Assembly (NCBI RefSeq): GCF_011761345.1 | Contig: NZ_JAASRY010000002.1 | Span: 310,001 to 374,000, forward strand | Direction: 5' to 3' | DNA length: 64,000 nucleotides | DNA from: Thalassobacillus devorans | GTDB lineage: Bacteria > Bacillota > Bacilli > Bacillales > Halobacillaceae | Shown: one piece after another, positions 1 through 8,405 of the stretch | Position numbering within the stretch: position 1 is the stretch's first letter | Layout of the letters: each line of letters opens with the position of its first letter | The notes under the pieces: model-generated | Databases searched by the model: none | What the model saw: only the letters and a program-made list of their open reading frames with translations | What the model was told of the DNA's origin: nothing | Made by a program: the position numbers and the translations under genes

Positions 1-1394
1 ACGCAAACCGCATTGAGATTCATTCTCCAAATCCGATGGATCAGAAAGCCATCGATTTTGCCCAGTACCATTTGGAAATTATGACGCCGAAGCATAGCAA
101 CAATATCAGTATCGGGGCGAAAGGGTTGACTGGAGAAGGATATAAAGGGCATGTGTTTTGGGATTCAGAAATTTTCATGCTTCCTTATCATCTTTATAAC
201 GATCCGGAGGTGGCCAGACAACTGCTGGAATACCGTTACCAGCGTATGCCTGAAGCGAAAAACTTAGCGACTGAGCATGGGTATCATGGTGCCCAGTTTC
301 CTTGGGAGAGTGCGAGGACAGGGAAGGAAGAAACCCCGAAATATGCAGCTATCAACATCCGGACCGGCGAACGCCAAAAGGTAGCCTCCGCACTGGCTGA
401 GCACCATATCGTCGCTGATATTGCTTTTGCAGTATTGCATTACTATCGTGGTACAGGTGACGAGGATTTTATGAAAGAAAAAGGGTTGGAAATGCTCGTG
501 GAAACGAGTAAATTCTGGCTGAGTCGTGCAGAAGAAGTCGATGGAAGGCTGCAGTTATTAGGCGTAATCGGCCCTGATGAATACACCGAATTTATAGATA
601 ACAACGCATACACGAATTATATGGTTCATTATACTGTGCAAGAAACGTTAGATCTGTTGAGGGGGGTGGATAGCGAAAATCAGCAGCAGATTAAAGAAAT
701 GGAAAACTTTCTTGACCGATTATACTTGCCGGAAGTAAATGCTGATAATCTGATTCCACAAGACGATACCTTCTTGAATAAACCCATTATCGATTTGGCT
801 CCATATAAACAACAACAGGGAAGCCAGTCGATTTTGCTTGATTATTCCCGAACGGAAGTCAATGAGATGCAAATTTTAAAACAGGCAGATGTCGTGATGT
901 TGTTATTTCTCTTACCTGATCTGTTTTCAAGAGATGTAGTGGAAGCGAATTATCGCTATTATGAAGCACGGACGATTCATGATTCTTCCCTTAGTAAAGC
1001 GATTCACGCAATTTTGGCTATGCGTTGCGGCCATAAGACGACCGCTTATCAATTTTTCCAGGAGGCATGTTTGATTGACCTTGGCCCTAATCCTCATTCT
1101 TCAGACGATGGTATCCATGCTGCATCACTCGGTTCGATCTGGCTTGCGTTATTCAATTTCTTAAATCTGAATTTTACTGGGGAAAGGTTTAAAATTGATC
1201 CAGTACTTCCTGATACCTGGACTTATTTTAAGTTCCCATTTTCTTATCGTGGCAGGCGTATCGTCGTCGAGGTTAGTGATCAAAATCTGAAGCTGAGTAA
1301 TGTTTACGGGAAACCGATTGGTGTTGAGGTTGGTGGAAATAGCTATCAGTTAACGGATTACATCGAAATACCATTACCACAAATTGTAACCTGA
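1..1394 (+). CDS. GH65 family disaccharide/glucoside phosphorylase, 5'-truncated by window edge
   Basis: The frame is open to the left edge (first full codon at base 3), so the N-terminal part is outside the window; about 463 residues remain of a family usually 750-790 long. GH65 enzymes are cytoplasmic inverting phosphorylases that split alpha-glucosides with phosphate to give beta-glucose 1-phosphate. The (alpha/alpha)6-barrel hallmarks are visible: HGYHGAQFPWES, HHIVADIAFAV and GPDEYTEFIDNNAYTNYM, whose Glu (about residue 182 from the Met at base 36) is the expected general acid. HDSSLSKAIHA and the small C-terminal beta domain follow. Known substrates of the family include maltose, trehalose, kojibiose, nigerose and 2-O-glucosylglycerol. 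Neighbours (GH13_18 phosphorylase, glycerate kinase) favour a glucosylglycerol/glucosylglycerate-type solute, but that is inference. Confidence 0.88.
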   Translation, partial: ANRIEIHSPNPMDQKAIDFAQYHLEIMTPKHSNNISIGAKGLTGEGYKGHVFWDSEIFMLPYHLYNDPEVARQLLEYRYQRMPEAKNLATEHGYHGAQFPWESARTGKEETPKYAAINIRTGERQKVASALAEHHIVADIAFAVLHYYRGTGDEDFMKEKGLEMLVETSKFWLSRAEEVDGRLQLLGVIGPDEYTEFIDNNAYTNYMVHYTVQETLDLLRGVDSENQQQIKEMENFLDRLYLPEVNADNLIPQDDTFLNKPIIDLAPYKQQQGSQSILLDYSRTEVNEMQILKQADVVMLLFLLPDLFSRDVVEANYRYYEARTIHDSSLSKAIHAILAMRCGHKTTAYQFFQEACLIDLGPNPHSSDDGIHAASLGSIWLALFNFLNLNFTGERFKIDPVLPDTWTYFKFPFSYRGRRIVVEVSDQNLKLSNVYGKPIGVEVGGNSYQLTDYIEIPLPQIVT

Positions 1395-1419
1395 TTACGG
1401 ATAATTAATGTCAATTTTT

Positions 1420-1450
1420 CAAGTGAATCCTGATTGAAAGGGTTCACTTG
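1420..1450 (+). terminator. Intergenic hairpin between the GH65 and GH13 genes
   Basis: An 11-bp imperfect inverted repeat (CAAGTGAATCC ... GGGTTCACTTG) lies between the two phosphorylase genes. The tail TGTTTATAC is only weakly T-rich, so it may attenuate or stabilise mRNA rather than fully terminate. Confidence 0.5.
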
Positions 1451-1489
1451 TGTTTATACATAAAATTTTAATTAGAGGTGTGAAACCAA

Positions 1490-3196
1490 ATGCAAGGAAC
1501 TTCCGCAGAAAGTATGTTGAATAAATTAAAGTCTGTTTATGGAGTAGAGAAAGGAACTCGACTGCACAGAAATATTGATGCCCTGGTTGAAAAATACAGG
1601 GGAGAAATTGATAGCCAACAGAAGGCTTGGGTCGACCAGGAAGACATCATGCTCATCACATATGGAGACTCCATCAAAGAAGCGGGCAAAGCTCCGCTTC
1701 AATCGCTCCACGAGTTTTTGGAAGCGCAGGCCGATGGAACAATCAATGCGGTCCATTTGCTGCCATTCTATCCATATTCTTCTGATGATGGTTTTTCCGT
1801 CATAGATTATTTAGCTGTCAACCCTGACGTTGGTACATGGAAAGAAGTTGAAGAGCTTTCTAACGATTTTGACCTGATGTTCGACGCAGTAATCAATCAC
1901 ATATCACAAAAAAGCGACTGGTTCCAAGGATATTTGAATGGGGATCCAGATTATAAGGACTATTTCATAGCAGCTGATCCTAAGGAAGACTACAGCCAGG
2001 TCACTCGTCCACGCGCGTTGCCTTTATTAACGAAGTTTGAAACGACAGAAGGTCCCAAGTATATATGGACAACCTTCAGCGAAGACCAGATCGACCTCAA
2101 TTTTGAAAGTGAGAAGCTGTTCCTTACCGTTCTGGAAGTTCTGCTAACATATGTGAAAAAAGGGGCTAGGTTCCTACGATTAGATGCCATCGGCTTTCTC
2201 TGGAAGAAAATTGGAACGTCATGCATCCATCTAGAAGAAACGCATACGATTGTACAAATTATTCGCGAGGTACTGGAAACTGTTTCTCCCGGGACGGTTA
2301 TTATTACAGAAACCAATGTGCCTCATCAAGACAATATCAGCTATTTTGGTGATGGCACTAACGAAGCCCATCTAGTCTACCAGTTCCCGCTTCCCCCACT
2401 GACACTGCATTCTTTCCAGCAGGGCACTACGAAGCATCTGCTGGAATGGGCAGATTCGTTGGATCCGACAACCGCCCATACCACTTACTTTAATTTCCTC
2501 GCGTCTCATGACGGGATAGGGGTCCGTCCAGTCGAAGGAATATTGAGTGAAACTGAAGTGGGGGCGATGATCGAGAAAGTAGAAAAACGTGGCGGCCGTG
2601 TTTCTTATAAGGACAACGGAGATGGAACCAAAAGCCCGTACGAACTGAACATCAACTATCTGGATGCTCTTGTTGAGGCTGAAGATAGCACCGAATCGAA
2701 AGTTAAACGCTTTTTAGCTGCACAATCCATTTTGCTTTCAATGGTCGGCGTGCCAGGCATATATGTTCATAGCCTGCTTGGCTCCCGAAATTATGAGAAG
2801 GGCATAGAGGAAAGCGGCAGATATCGTACAATCAATAGGGAAAAGTTAGACCGTGGGACGCTTGAAAAAGAACTGGCTGATCCTTCTCATCTTCGTCATC
2901 AAGTGTTTGAAGGGTTTAAAAGGTTGATTGATATCCGTAAACAACAAATAGCCTTTCATCCTAACGCTCACCAGAAGGTACTGTTCCTTGATGACCGAGT
3001 ATTTTCCATTATTCGCAGTTTTGAAAATGAACAGGTTGTTGTCCTTATCAATGTGACCGCGGAAGATGTCGTGATCCAATGTGACAGACAGTTGTTTGGA
3101 TGGGATGATACAGTTATGGATTTAGTTAGGGGTAAGATGCTTGAACAGTCAGATATTACACTGGAGCCTTTTCAAGTCATGTGGCTGAAGGGCTAA
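1490..3196 (+). CDS. GH13_18 glycoside phosphorylase, probably glucosylglycerate phosphorylase (sucrose phosphorylase relative)
   Basis: 568 residues, cytoplasmic, no signal peptide. The GH13 catalytic triad can be read: nucleophile Asp232 in RFLRLDAIGF, acid/base Glu274 in IITETNVPH, and transition-state Asp341 in ASHDGIG. YGDSIKEAGKAPLQSL and HLLPFYPYSSDDGFSVIDY near the N-terminus are typical of the sucrose phosphorylase subgroup. True sucrose phosphorylases are about 490-505 residues; the longer form matches the YcjM/glucosylglycerate phosphorylase branch (about 555-570). The next gene, 12 bases downstream, is glycerate kinase, which fits a reaction 2-O-alpha-glucosyl-D-glycerate + Pi giving D-glycerate and alpha-glucose 1-phosphate. 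The start is an ATG behind GAGGTGTGAAACCAA. Alternatives are glucosylglycerol phosphorylase or sucrose 6-phosphate phosphorylase. Confidence 0.82.
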   Translation: MQGTSAESMLNKLKSVYGVEKGTRLHRNIDALVEKYRGEIDSQQKAWVDQEDIMLITYGDSIKEAGKAPLQSLHEFLEAQADGTINAVHLLPFYPYSSDDGFSVIDYLAVNPDVGTWKEVEELSNDFDLMFDAVINHISQKSDWFQGYLNGDPDYKDYFIAADPKEDYSQVTRPRALPLLTKFETTEGPKYIWTTFSEDQIDLNFESEKLFLTVLEVLLTYVKKGARFLRLDAIGFLWKKIGTSCIHLEETHTIVQIIREVLETVSPGTVIITETNVPHQDNISYFGDGTNEAHLVYQFPLPPLTLHSFQQGTTKHLLEWADSLDPTTAHTTYFNFLASHDGIGVRPVEGILSETEVGAMIEKVEKRGGRVSYKDNGDGTKSPYELNINYLDALVEAEDSTESKVKRFLAAQSILLSMVGVPGIYVHSLLGSRNYEKGIEESGRYRTINREKLDRGTLEKELADPSHLRHQVFEGFKRLIDIRKQQIAFHPNAHQKVLFLDDRVFSIIRSFENEQVVVLINVTAEDVVIQCDRQLFGWDDTVMDLVRGKMLEQSDITLEPFQVMWLKG

Positions 3197-3208
3197 GGAG
3201 AATATATT

Positions 3209-4369
3209 ATGAATATAGTTATCAGTACGGATTCCTTCAAAGGGTCAGTCTCTAGTATCGAAGCGGCCCGTCATCTTGAAAAAGGAATTAAATACGTAGT
3301 TCCGGACGCCGACACAACGGTTATACCAGTTGCTGATGGAGGGGAAGGCACTGTCGAAGCGTTCCTCGAGGTGCTGGATGGAGAGAAATTCTATCGCACT
3401 GTCCAGGATCCACTTGGAAGGAGCATTACAGCTACTTTTGGCTGGGTAGAAAAAGAAAAGCTCGCTATTATCGAAATGGCAGCTGCATCCGGTCTCCCTT
3501 TATTGAGGGAAGAAGAAAAATCTCCTGAAATTGCATCCACCTATGGAACAGGGGAGCTGATTCGTGAAGCACTTGACTTTGGGGCAAAAAAAATTATCCT
3601 AGGCATAGGCGGTAGTGCCACCGTTGATGCAGGGACCGGTTGTTTTCAGGCGCTCGGCGTTAAATTTTTAGATAAAGGGGGATATGAAGTCCAAGAAGGC
3701 GGAGGAAATCTTGGTAACATAAAGACAATCGATCTCTCCGGTTTAGACAGCAGATTGAAACAGGTTGATTTTGTTGTCGCTTCCGATGTCAACAACCCTT
3801 TGCTCGGAGAGAATGGGGCGGTTGCTGTCTTTGGTCCGCAAAAAGGGGTTAGTTCTGATAAAATTAATCTCTTTGAACAGGGTTTTGCCAACTATGCCGA
3901 TGCCGTCGAACATATGCTGGGGGAAGAGCTGACATCTATACCCGGAAGTGGAGCTGCCGGAGGGTTTGGTTTTAGTCTCAAGGCATTCCTTTCTGTTGAG
4001 ATGCACAGTGGGCTTGAACTAATAGCTGAGTTGAGCCGGCTCGAGGAACATATCCAACGTGCCGATTTTGTTTTTACAGGGGAAGGTAAAATAGATGATC
4101 AGTCACTGTCAGGAAAAGTTCCTGTCGGCGTAGGACGGATTGCGCGGAAATACAACGTTCCCGTTATTGCGTTTACTGGCTCATTCGAAGGCGAGGCACA
4201 AGTACTCCGTGACGAGGGAATTACCGTAATCATACCGATTGTTGATAAACCGATGCCTTTGAAGGATGCAATCAAGTACGGAGGAGAGCTACTGGAAAGA
4301 TCGGCTCAACGCGTCATGAATCTTGTGAACATTCAAAGTCATCCTTACAAGAAAATGAACCAAGATTAA
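3209..4369 (+). CDS. Glycerate kinase (GarK/GlxK type)
   Basis: 386 residues, the usual length for the type-2 glycerate kinase family, which phosphorylates D-glycerate with ATP to 2-phosphoglycerate for lower glycolysis. Visible signatures are STDSFKGSVSS at the N-terminus, VADGGEGTVEAF, GIGGSATVDAGTG (phosphate-binding loop), DVNNPLLGENGA and FTGEGKIDDQSLSGKVP. The ATG follows GGCTAAGGAGAATATATT, 12 bases after the phosphorylase stop, so translation is probably coupled. In this operon it would consume the glycerate released by the upstream phosphorylase. A bidirectional terminator follows. Confidence 0.93.
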   Translation: MNIVISTDSFKGSVSSIEAARHLEKGIKYVVPDADTTVIPVADGGEGTVEAFLEVLDGEKFYRTVQDPLGRSITATFGWVEKEKLAIIEMAAASGLPLLREEEKSPEIASTYGTGELIREALDFGAKKIILGIGGSATVDAGTGCFQALGVKFLDKGGYEVQEGGGNLGNIKTIDLSGLDSRLKQVDFVVASDVNNPLLGENGAVAVFGPQKGVSSDKINLFEQGFANYADAVEHMLGEELTSIPGSGAAGGFGFSLKAFLSVEMHSGLELIAELSRLEEHIQRADFVFTGEGKIDDQSLSGKVPVGVGRIARKYNVPVIAFTGSFEGEAQVLRDEGITVIIPIVDKPMPLKDAIKYGGELLERSAQRVMNLVNIQSHPYKKMNQD

Positions 4370-4407
4370 CTAATTCTATAAGGAAAATGTAATTACCATT
4401 GTAAAAA

Positions 4408-4451
4408 CTGGAGGACCCGGGGTGTTTTTATTCACACCCCGGGTCCTCCAG
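4408..4451. terminator. Bidirectional terminator; copy 1 of the ACCCCNGGTCCTCCAG repeat
   Basis: A perfect 17-bp inverted repeat (CTGGAGGACCCGGGGTG / CACCCCGGGTCCTCCAG) with a 10-nt T-rich loop sits between the convergent glycerate kinase and permease genes. It is the most complete copy of a repeat also found near 6.7, 11.7, 14.2 and 34.8 kb. Confidence 0.85.
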
Positions 4452-4467
4452 ATAGTGGTAAAACTTA

Positions 4468-5913
4468 TTATTTTTTTGCGGCGTTTTCGCCAAGGATCAA
4501 GTAGCTGAGTTCTGCGTTAGATAGTTGGTTGTAAGTTTTTCTATTAGCTAAATAGAAAGCCACTCCAAGACCGATCCAGATGACCAGTGCTATTCTTGAT
4601 TCCACTCCCAGATAAGCTGGTGAGAACGGGAGTAGCAATAATAGCATAAACACGAGGCTGGCGGTCATTCCCAATAAAGCAATGAACTTTTTCGTTGGGT
4701 TGGTCGTCACATTTGCATTCTCAACTTTTGTTGTACTGTTCCATGTATAGAATGTATATGCTGTATAGCTTGTGTAGAAATAAGCGATAGATACGCCGAT
4801 GGATGACATATCAACTACCCAGAGCAATACTTCACGTCCGAACCAAGGCGCAAGGGAAGCGATGATGGCCGTGAAAATGATGCCAACATATGGTGTGCCA
4901 GACTTCGGATGAAGCTTAGAAAAAGCTGGCGGCAGTATTTTTGCCCGGGACATTGCAAACAACAGGCGGCTGGAAGAAATGGTAAAACCATTTAATCCTG
5001 TGAATATCCCCATGCTGAGTGCCAGTACTAATAAGAAGAGGCCTGTAGTCCCGAGTAAGTCGCTGATCGCTGCCCCGGTTCCCCAAATATATCCTGCTTC
5101 TACCATTTGCTCCCATGGATTAGCCATGGCAGTTGCAATAATCATCATACTGTATAAAACTAAGGCGAATACGATTGCTAGAATAATCAAACTGAAAGCT
5201 TTTTTAGAAGAAAAATTGAATTCTTCTGCTGCCTGAGGAATGTTATCAAAACCTACATATGCCCATGGTGCAATTGCTACAATTGATAGAACCGCAGCTA
5301 AGGTAGATATCTCAGGCTTGAATAAAGGCTGGATGTTTTCGAAACTTCCTTGGGGTGTGCCGCCCACAAGGGTGGTAAGAATAAAGACACCGCCAAGCAT
5401 AATCAAACAGAAAATAAATTGCATTTTTCCAGATAAACCGCTGCCTTTGATATTTAAGTAAGTGAAAAAAGCTAATGCGACAGTGGCAACAAGAATTTCA
5501 ACTAAGTATACGTCCCATCCGGCAATCGAATAAAGCTTAAAATTCATGGTGAAATCCGGAAAGACAAACTTGAACATCAGGGCAAATGCTGACGCGTTCA
5601 GTGCAACGATACAAATATACCCGAGTGTTAAGAACCAGCCACAAATAAATGCGTGTGTTTTCCCCATACTGATAAAAGAATAAGCGAACTCTCCGCCGGA
5701 AACAGGGAATTTTTCAATGAGAAAACCATAACTGACCGCAATCAGCCCCATCAGGATGGCTCCAATTGCAAAACCGATGATGACACCTAACGGGCCGGCT
5801 TTCCCCATCCATTCTACCGGCAGGACAAATGCTCCCCATCCGATGGATGATCCTAAGGCAATTGCCCACACCCAATGGGGCTTTAACGTTTTATCAAGAG
5901 TTTTTCTACTCAT
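4468..5913 (-). CDS. APC-superfamily amino acid permease
   Basis: 481 residues with about 12 predicted membrane segments, starting at an ATG preceded on the minus strand by AGGAGGTAACT. The N-terminal helix carries the APC substrate-site signature GSSIGWGAFVLP, and FPVSGGEFAYSF plus GFDNIPQAAEEF are typical of amino acid/polyamine/organocation transporters. The substrate cannot be told from sequence. It is the only well-supported minus-strand gene. It diverges from panD and lies close to a dicarboxylate amino acid symporter, so an amino acid or amine substrate is likely. No operon partner is seen on this strand. Confidence 0.9.
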   Translation of the reverse strand: MSRKTLDKTLKPHWVWAIALGSSIGWGAFVLPVEWMGKAGPLGVIIGFAIGAILMGLIAVSYGFLIEKFPVSGGEFAYSFISMGKTHAFICGWFLTLGYICIVALNASAFALMFKFVFPDFTMNFKLYSIAGWDVYLVEILVATVALAFFTYLNIKGSGLSGKMQFIFCLIMLGGVFILTTLVGGTPQGSFENIQPLFKPEISTLAAVLSIVAIAPWAYVGFDNIPQAAEEFNFSSKKAFSLIILAIVFALVLYSMMIIATAMANPWEQMVEAGYIWGTGAAISDLLGTTGLFLLVLALSMGIFTGLNGFTISSSRLLFAMSRAKILPPAFSKLHPKSGTPYVGIIFTAIIASLAPWFGREVLLWVVDMSSIGVSIAYFYTSYTAYTFYTWNSTTKVENANVTTNPTKKFIALLGMTASLVFMLLLLLPFSPAYLGVESRIALVIWIGLGVAFYLANRKTYNQLSNAELSYLILGENAAKK

Positions 5914-6214
5914 AGTTACCTCCTAGTTTTGGGATGGATTCTTTCTAAATTATTAATCCCTTATCTTTTCCCATCTTTCATATAAAGCAACCCAGTTATA
6001 GTATTTCTGATAAACAAACTTTTTAAGGGGGCTTTTGTATGTTCTGCATAATTTCCCCTTAATATTTTTAATGGGAGATATTCCATAATAAGGAATTTTC
6101 GAAAAAGTAGTAATATTATTATCAAACCTGTATATAGATTGTAACTAAGCTGAAATTGCTTCTATTTTAACGTAAGGTTAGGCTGAATACATAGCAATAA
6201 GGAGGAATTCTATC
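5914..6214. promoter_or_regulatory. Divergent intergenic region between the APC permease and panD
   Basis: About 300 bases with no gene. It must hold the leftward promoter for the permease and the rightward one for panD. It contains AT-rich runs and a strong rightward SD (AATAAGGAGGAATTC, just upstream of panD). I could not pick convincing -35/-10 pairs or a riboswitch-like fold. Confidence 0.4.
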
Positions 6215-6607
6215 ATGCAACGATTAATGTGCAAAGGTAAAATACACCGGGCAACAGTTACAGAAGCGGAATTAGATTATGTTGGGAGCATTACGATTGA
6301 TAGTAAATTGATGAAAGAAGCTGACATCAAACCTTATGAAATGGTACAAGTTACAAGTCTGAAAAATGCGACAAGGTGGAAAACCTATGCTATTCCTGCT
6401 CAAGAAGGCTCAGGAAGGATCTGCCTGAATGGACCCCCAGCCCATTTGTTTTCTCCGGGGGATATCGTCATTATTCTGAGTCTTGCTCAAATGACAGATG
6501 AAGAAATTGAAACGCTTCGGCCAAGAGTCGTATTTGTAGATGAACAGAATGAAATCACTTCCGTAGAATCACATGATTTACATTGGCCGGAAGGTGTAAA
6601 GCAATAA
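6215..6607 (+). CDS. panD: Aspartate 1-decarboxylase precursor (pyruvoyl enzyme)
   Basis: 130 residues. PanD decarboxylates L-aspartate to beta-alanine, the precursor of pantothenate and coenzyme A. The self-cleavage site is intact: YVGSITID places Gly24-Ser25 where the proenzyme is cut to make the pyruvoyl group on Ser25. Catalytic-fold motifs NATRWKTYAIPA and GRICLNGPPAHLFSPGDIVII (the latter approximately residues 68-89) agree. The ATG has a strong AAGGAGG site. In most Bacillaceae panD is the last gene of panBCD; here it stands alone with its own terminator, between an APC permease and an aspartate/glutamate symporter. That setting suggests beta-alanine supply or turnover separate from the main pantothenate operon, which is inference. 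Confidence 0.95.
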   Translation: MQRLMCKGKIHRATVTEAELDYVGSITIDSKLMKEADIKPYEMVQVTSLKNATRWKTYAIPAQEGSGRICLNGPPAHLFSPGDIVIILSLAQMTDEEIETLRPRVVFVDEQNEITSVESHDLHWPEGVKQ

Positions 6608-6621
6608 TCTAACCATAAAGG

Positions 6622-6651
6622 TCCAGTTGGTTGATACCAGCTGGATTTTCT
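6622..6651 (+). terminator. Rho-independent terminator of panD
   Basis: Hairpin TCCAGTTGG / CCAGCTGGA with a 6-nt loop is followed by TTTTCTTG, beginning 15 bases after the panD stop. Confidence 0.75.
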
Positions 6652-6686
6652 TGTGGGCATATATAGGGGCAAGAGGGTGCCGGTTT

Positions 6687-6703
6687 CACCCCAGGTCCTC
6701 CAG
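6687..6703 (+). repeat. ACCCCNGGTCCTCCAG repeat, copy 2 (one arm only)
   Basis: CACCCCAGGTCCTCCAG followed by ATAATGG matches the right arm and flank of copy 1 at 4435-4451. The left arm is degenerate (GGGTGCCGG), so little hairpin remains. Confidence 0.7.
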
Positions 6704-6854
6704 ATAATGGAGATTTGAAAAATAATCACCTGTATGTATCCATTTTTTGCTATAATAAGACAAGAAAAGTGAGGTTAGGCGGTGAAAAGACAAGTACGTA
6801 CATGATGTCCGTTCATCACGGGATAAAATTATATAGAAATAGAGGTAGTAATTT

Positions 6855-8078
6855 ATGAAGTTTTTAAAAGGGAATTTAATAGGACAGATTTTTGCAGCTT
6901 TTGTTTTGGCGATCGCCTTTGGTACGTTATTCAGCAATCATACTCATCTTGTACAACCGTTAGGTGATCTTTTTCTTAGGCTGATCAAATTCATTATCAT
7001 TCCATTGATCCTTTCTACTTTGATTGTCGGAGTAGCCAATTCTGGCAACGTGAAGAACCTGGGTAAATTGGGTGGTAAATCGATTTTATATTATTTATCT
7101 ACCACCTTTTTGGCCGTTTCCATTGGTTTGTTTTTTGCTTTTGTCATCAAACCAGGAGCGAATCTCGATGTATCCGTTGATTCTGGAGAAACGGTTAAAC
7201 CTGGTGAAACAGAGGGCATTGTCGATACATTTTTAAATATTGTTCCGACCAACCCTTTCCAGTCACTAGTTGAAGGGTCGGTGCTTCAGGTTATTTTCTT
7301 TGCATTATTTATCGGTATTGCAGTTACAAGTTTGGGTAACAAAGGGAAACCGGTATATGATTTCTTTGAATCATTTGCTCAAGTTATGTACAAGATTACC
7401 GCGATGGTAATGAAAGTAGCTCCTATCGGTGTATTCGGCTTAATTGCTCCGGTAGTAGGAGACCATGGGCTGTCCATCCTGGCTCCATTACTGAAAATAA
7501 TCTTAGCAATGGCTATCGCTTCTATTCTGCACGCCATCATTGTCTATTCGATAGCGGTTAAAGCTTTTGCCAATATGAACCCGATCAAGTTCTTTAAAGG
7601 TATTTCCGAAGCAGCTCTTGTAGGGTTCAGTACCTGCAGTAGTGCAGGGACACTTCCTGTCACGATGAAAAACACTCAGGAAAACCTGGGAGTATCGCGT
7701 ACGACAAGCAGCTTTGTTTTACCCTTAGGTGCGACGATTAATATGGACGGAGCAGCCATCTACCAAGGGATTGCTGTTATGTTCGTTGCTCAATTTTATG
7801 GCGTCAACCTAAGTTTTATGGAACTTCTGATCGTAGTCATCACAGCTACGTTAGCTTCTATCGGTTCAGCCGGTGTACCTGGAGCAGGACTGGTTATGCT
7901 GACAATGGTACTTGCTTCGGTCAATTTACCATTAGAAGGTATCGCACTTGTAGCGGCAATCGATCGTATTTTAGACATGTTCCGTACAGCCGTCAATGTT
8001 GTCGGTGATGCCAGTGCATGTGTTGTTGTTGATTCTAAGAAAGAAGAAGATGAAAAAACTGTTGCTACAGCATCTTAG
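6855..8078 (+). CDS. Dicarboxylate/amino acid:cation symporter (GltP/GltT-like, DAACS family)
   Basis: 407 residues with 8 predicted transmembrane helices and two hairpins. The first re-entrant loop carries STCSSAGTLPVTM, the serine-rich signature of glutamate/aspartate transporters, and helix 7 carries NMDGAAIYQG (family NMDGTxxY). The second hairpin is GSAGVPGAG. The family imports L-glutamate and/or L-aspartate with H+ or Na+. Start is ATG with AGAGGTAGTAATTT upstream. It sits after panD and might supply aspartate for decarboxylation, although each gene has its own terminator. The SSAG in place of the common SSAA is a mild deviation. Confidence 0.92.
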   Translation: MKFLKGNLIGQIFAAFVLAIAFGTLFSNHTHLVQPLGDLFLRLIKFIIIPLILSTLIVGVANSGNVKNLGKLGGKSILYYLSTTFLAVSIGLFFAFVIKPGANLDVSVDSGETVKPGETEGIVDTFLNIVPTNPFQSLVEGSVLQVIFFALFIGIAVTSLGNKGKPVYDFFESFAQVMYKITAMVMKVAPIGVFGLIAPVVGDHGLSILAPLLKIILAMAIASILHAIIVYSIAVKAFANMNPIKFFKGISEAALVGFSTCSSAGTLPVTMKNTQENLGVSRTTSSFVLPLGATINMDGAAIYQGIAVMFVAQFYGVNLSFMELLIVVITATLASIGSAGVPGAGLVMLTMVLASVNLPLEGIALVAAIDRILDMFRTAVNVVGDASACVVVDSKKEEDEKTVATAS

Positions 8079-8102
8079 CTTATAACTTTTTAATCTCTAT
8101 GA

Positions 8103-8149
8103 AACACCCCGGCATAATCCATATATTGGATGGTCCGGGGTGTTTTTGT
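8103..8149 (+). terminator. Terminator of the symporter gene
   Basis: AACACCCCGG and CCGGGGTGTT pair around an inner ATCCAT/TGGAT stem and are followed by TTTTGTT. Confidence 0.85.
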
Positions 8150-8405
8150 TAGCTCACTGGTATTATCTATATTTTTGAGGGATCCGGGTTGAAGAACTAC
8201 TAAAATTATCTATGTTTCTTTTTTAGTTCTCTATAACGAAATAATGAGGAATATTTCGTAAATAAGCGAAAAGAGAAGTTTTTTGTGGGTTAGTATTCAA
8301 AAATGTTAGTTTTAGGGCTTTTATATTCACCTTAAGATATTATATACTTGCATTAAGTTCTTTATTGAGAACATGGATGTTATTTATCTAGGTAGGTGAG
8401 GTTAG
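8150..8405 (+). promoter_or_regulatory. Upstream region of the exopolysaccharide operon
   Basis: No gene is visible in this AT-rich stretch. It must contain the promoter for the GH16-GT2-deacetylase operon; TTGCAT near 8352 is a possible -35, but no good -10 is obvious. The SD GGTGAGG lies just before the TTG start. Confidence 0.35.

Noticed and set aside
1490-3196. Annotation of the GH13 protein as plain sucrose phosphorylase
   Set aside because: It is 60-70 residues too long and linked to glycerate kinase, with no sucrose or fructose genes nearby; a glucosylglycerate-type specificity is the better guess.
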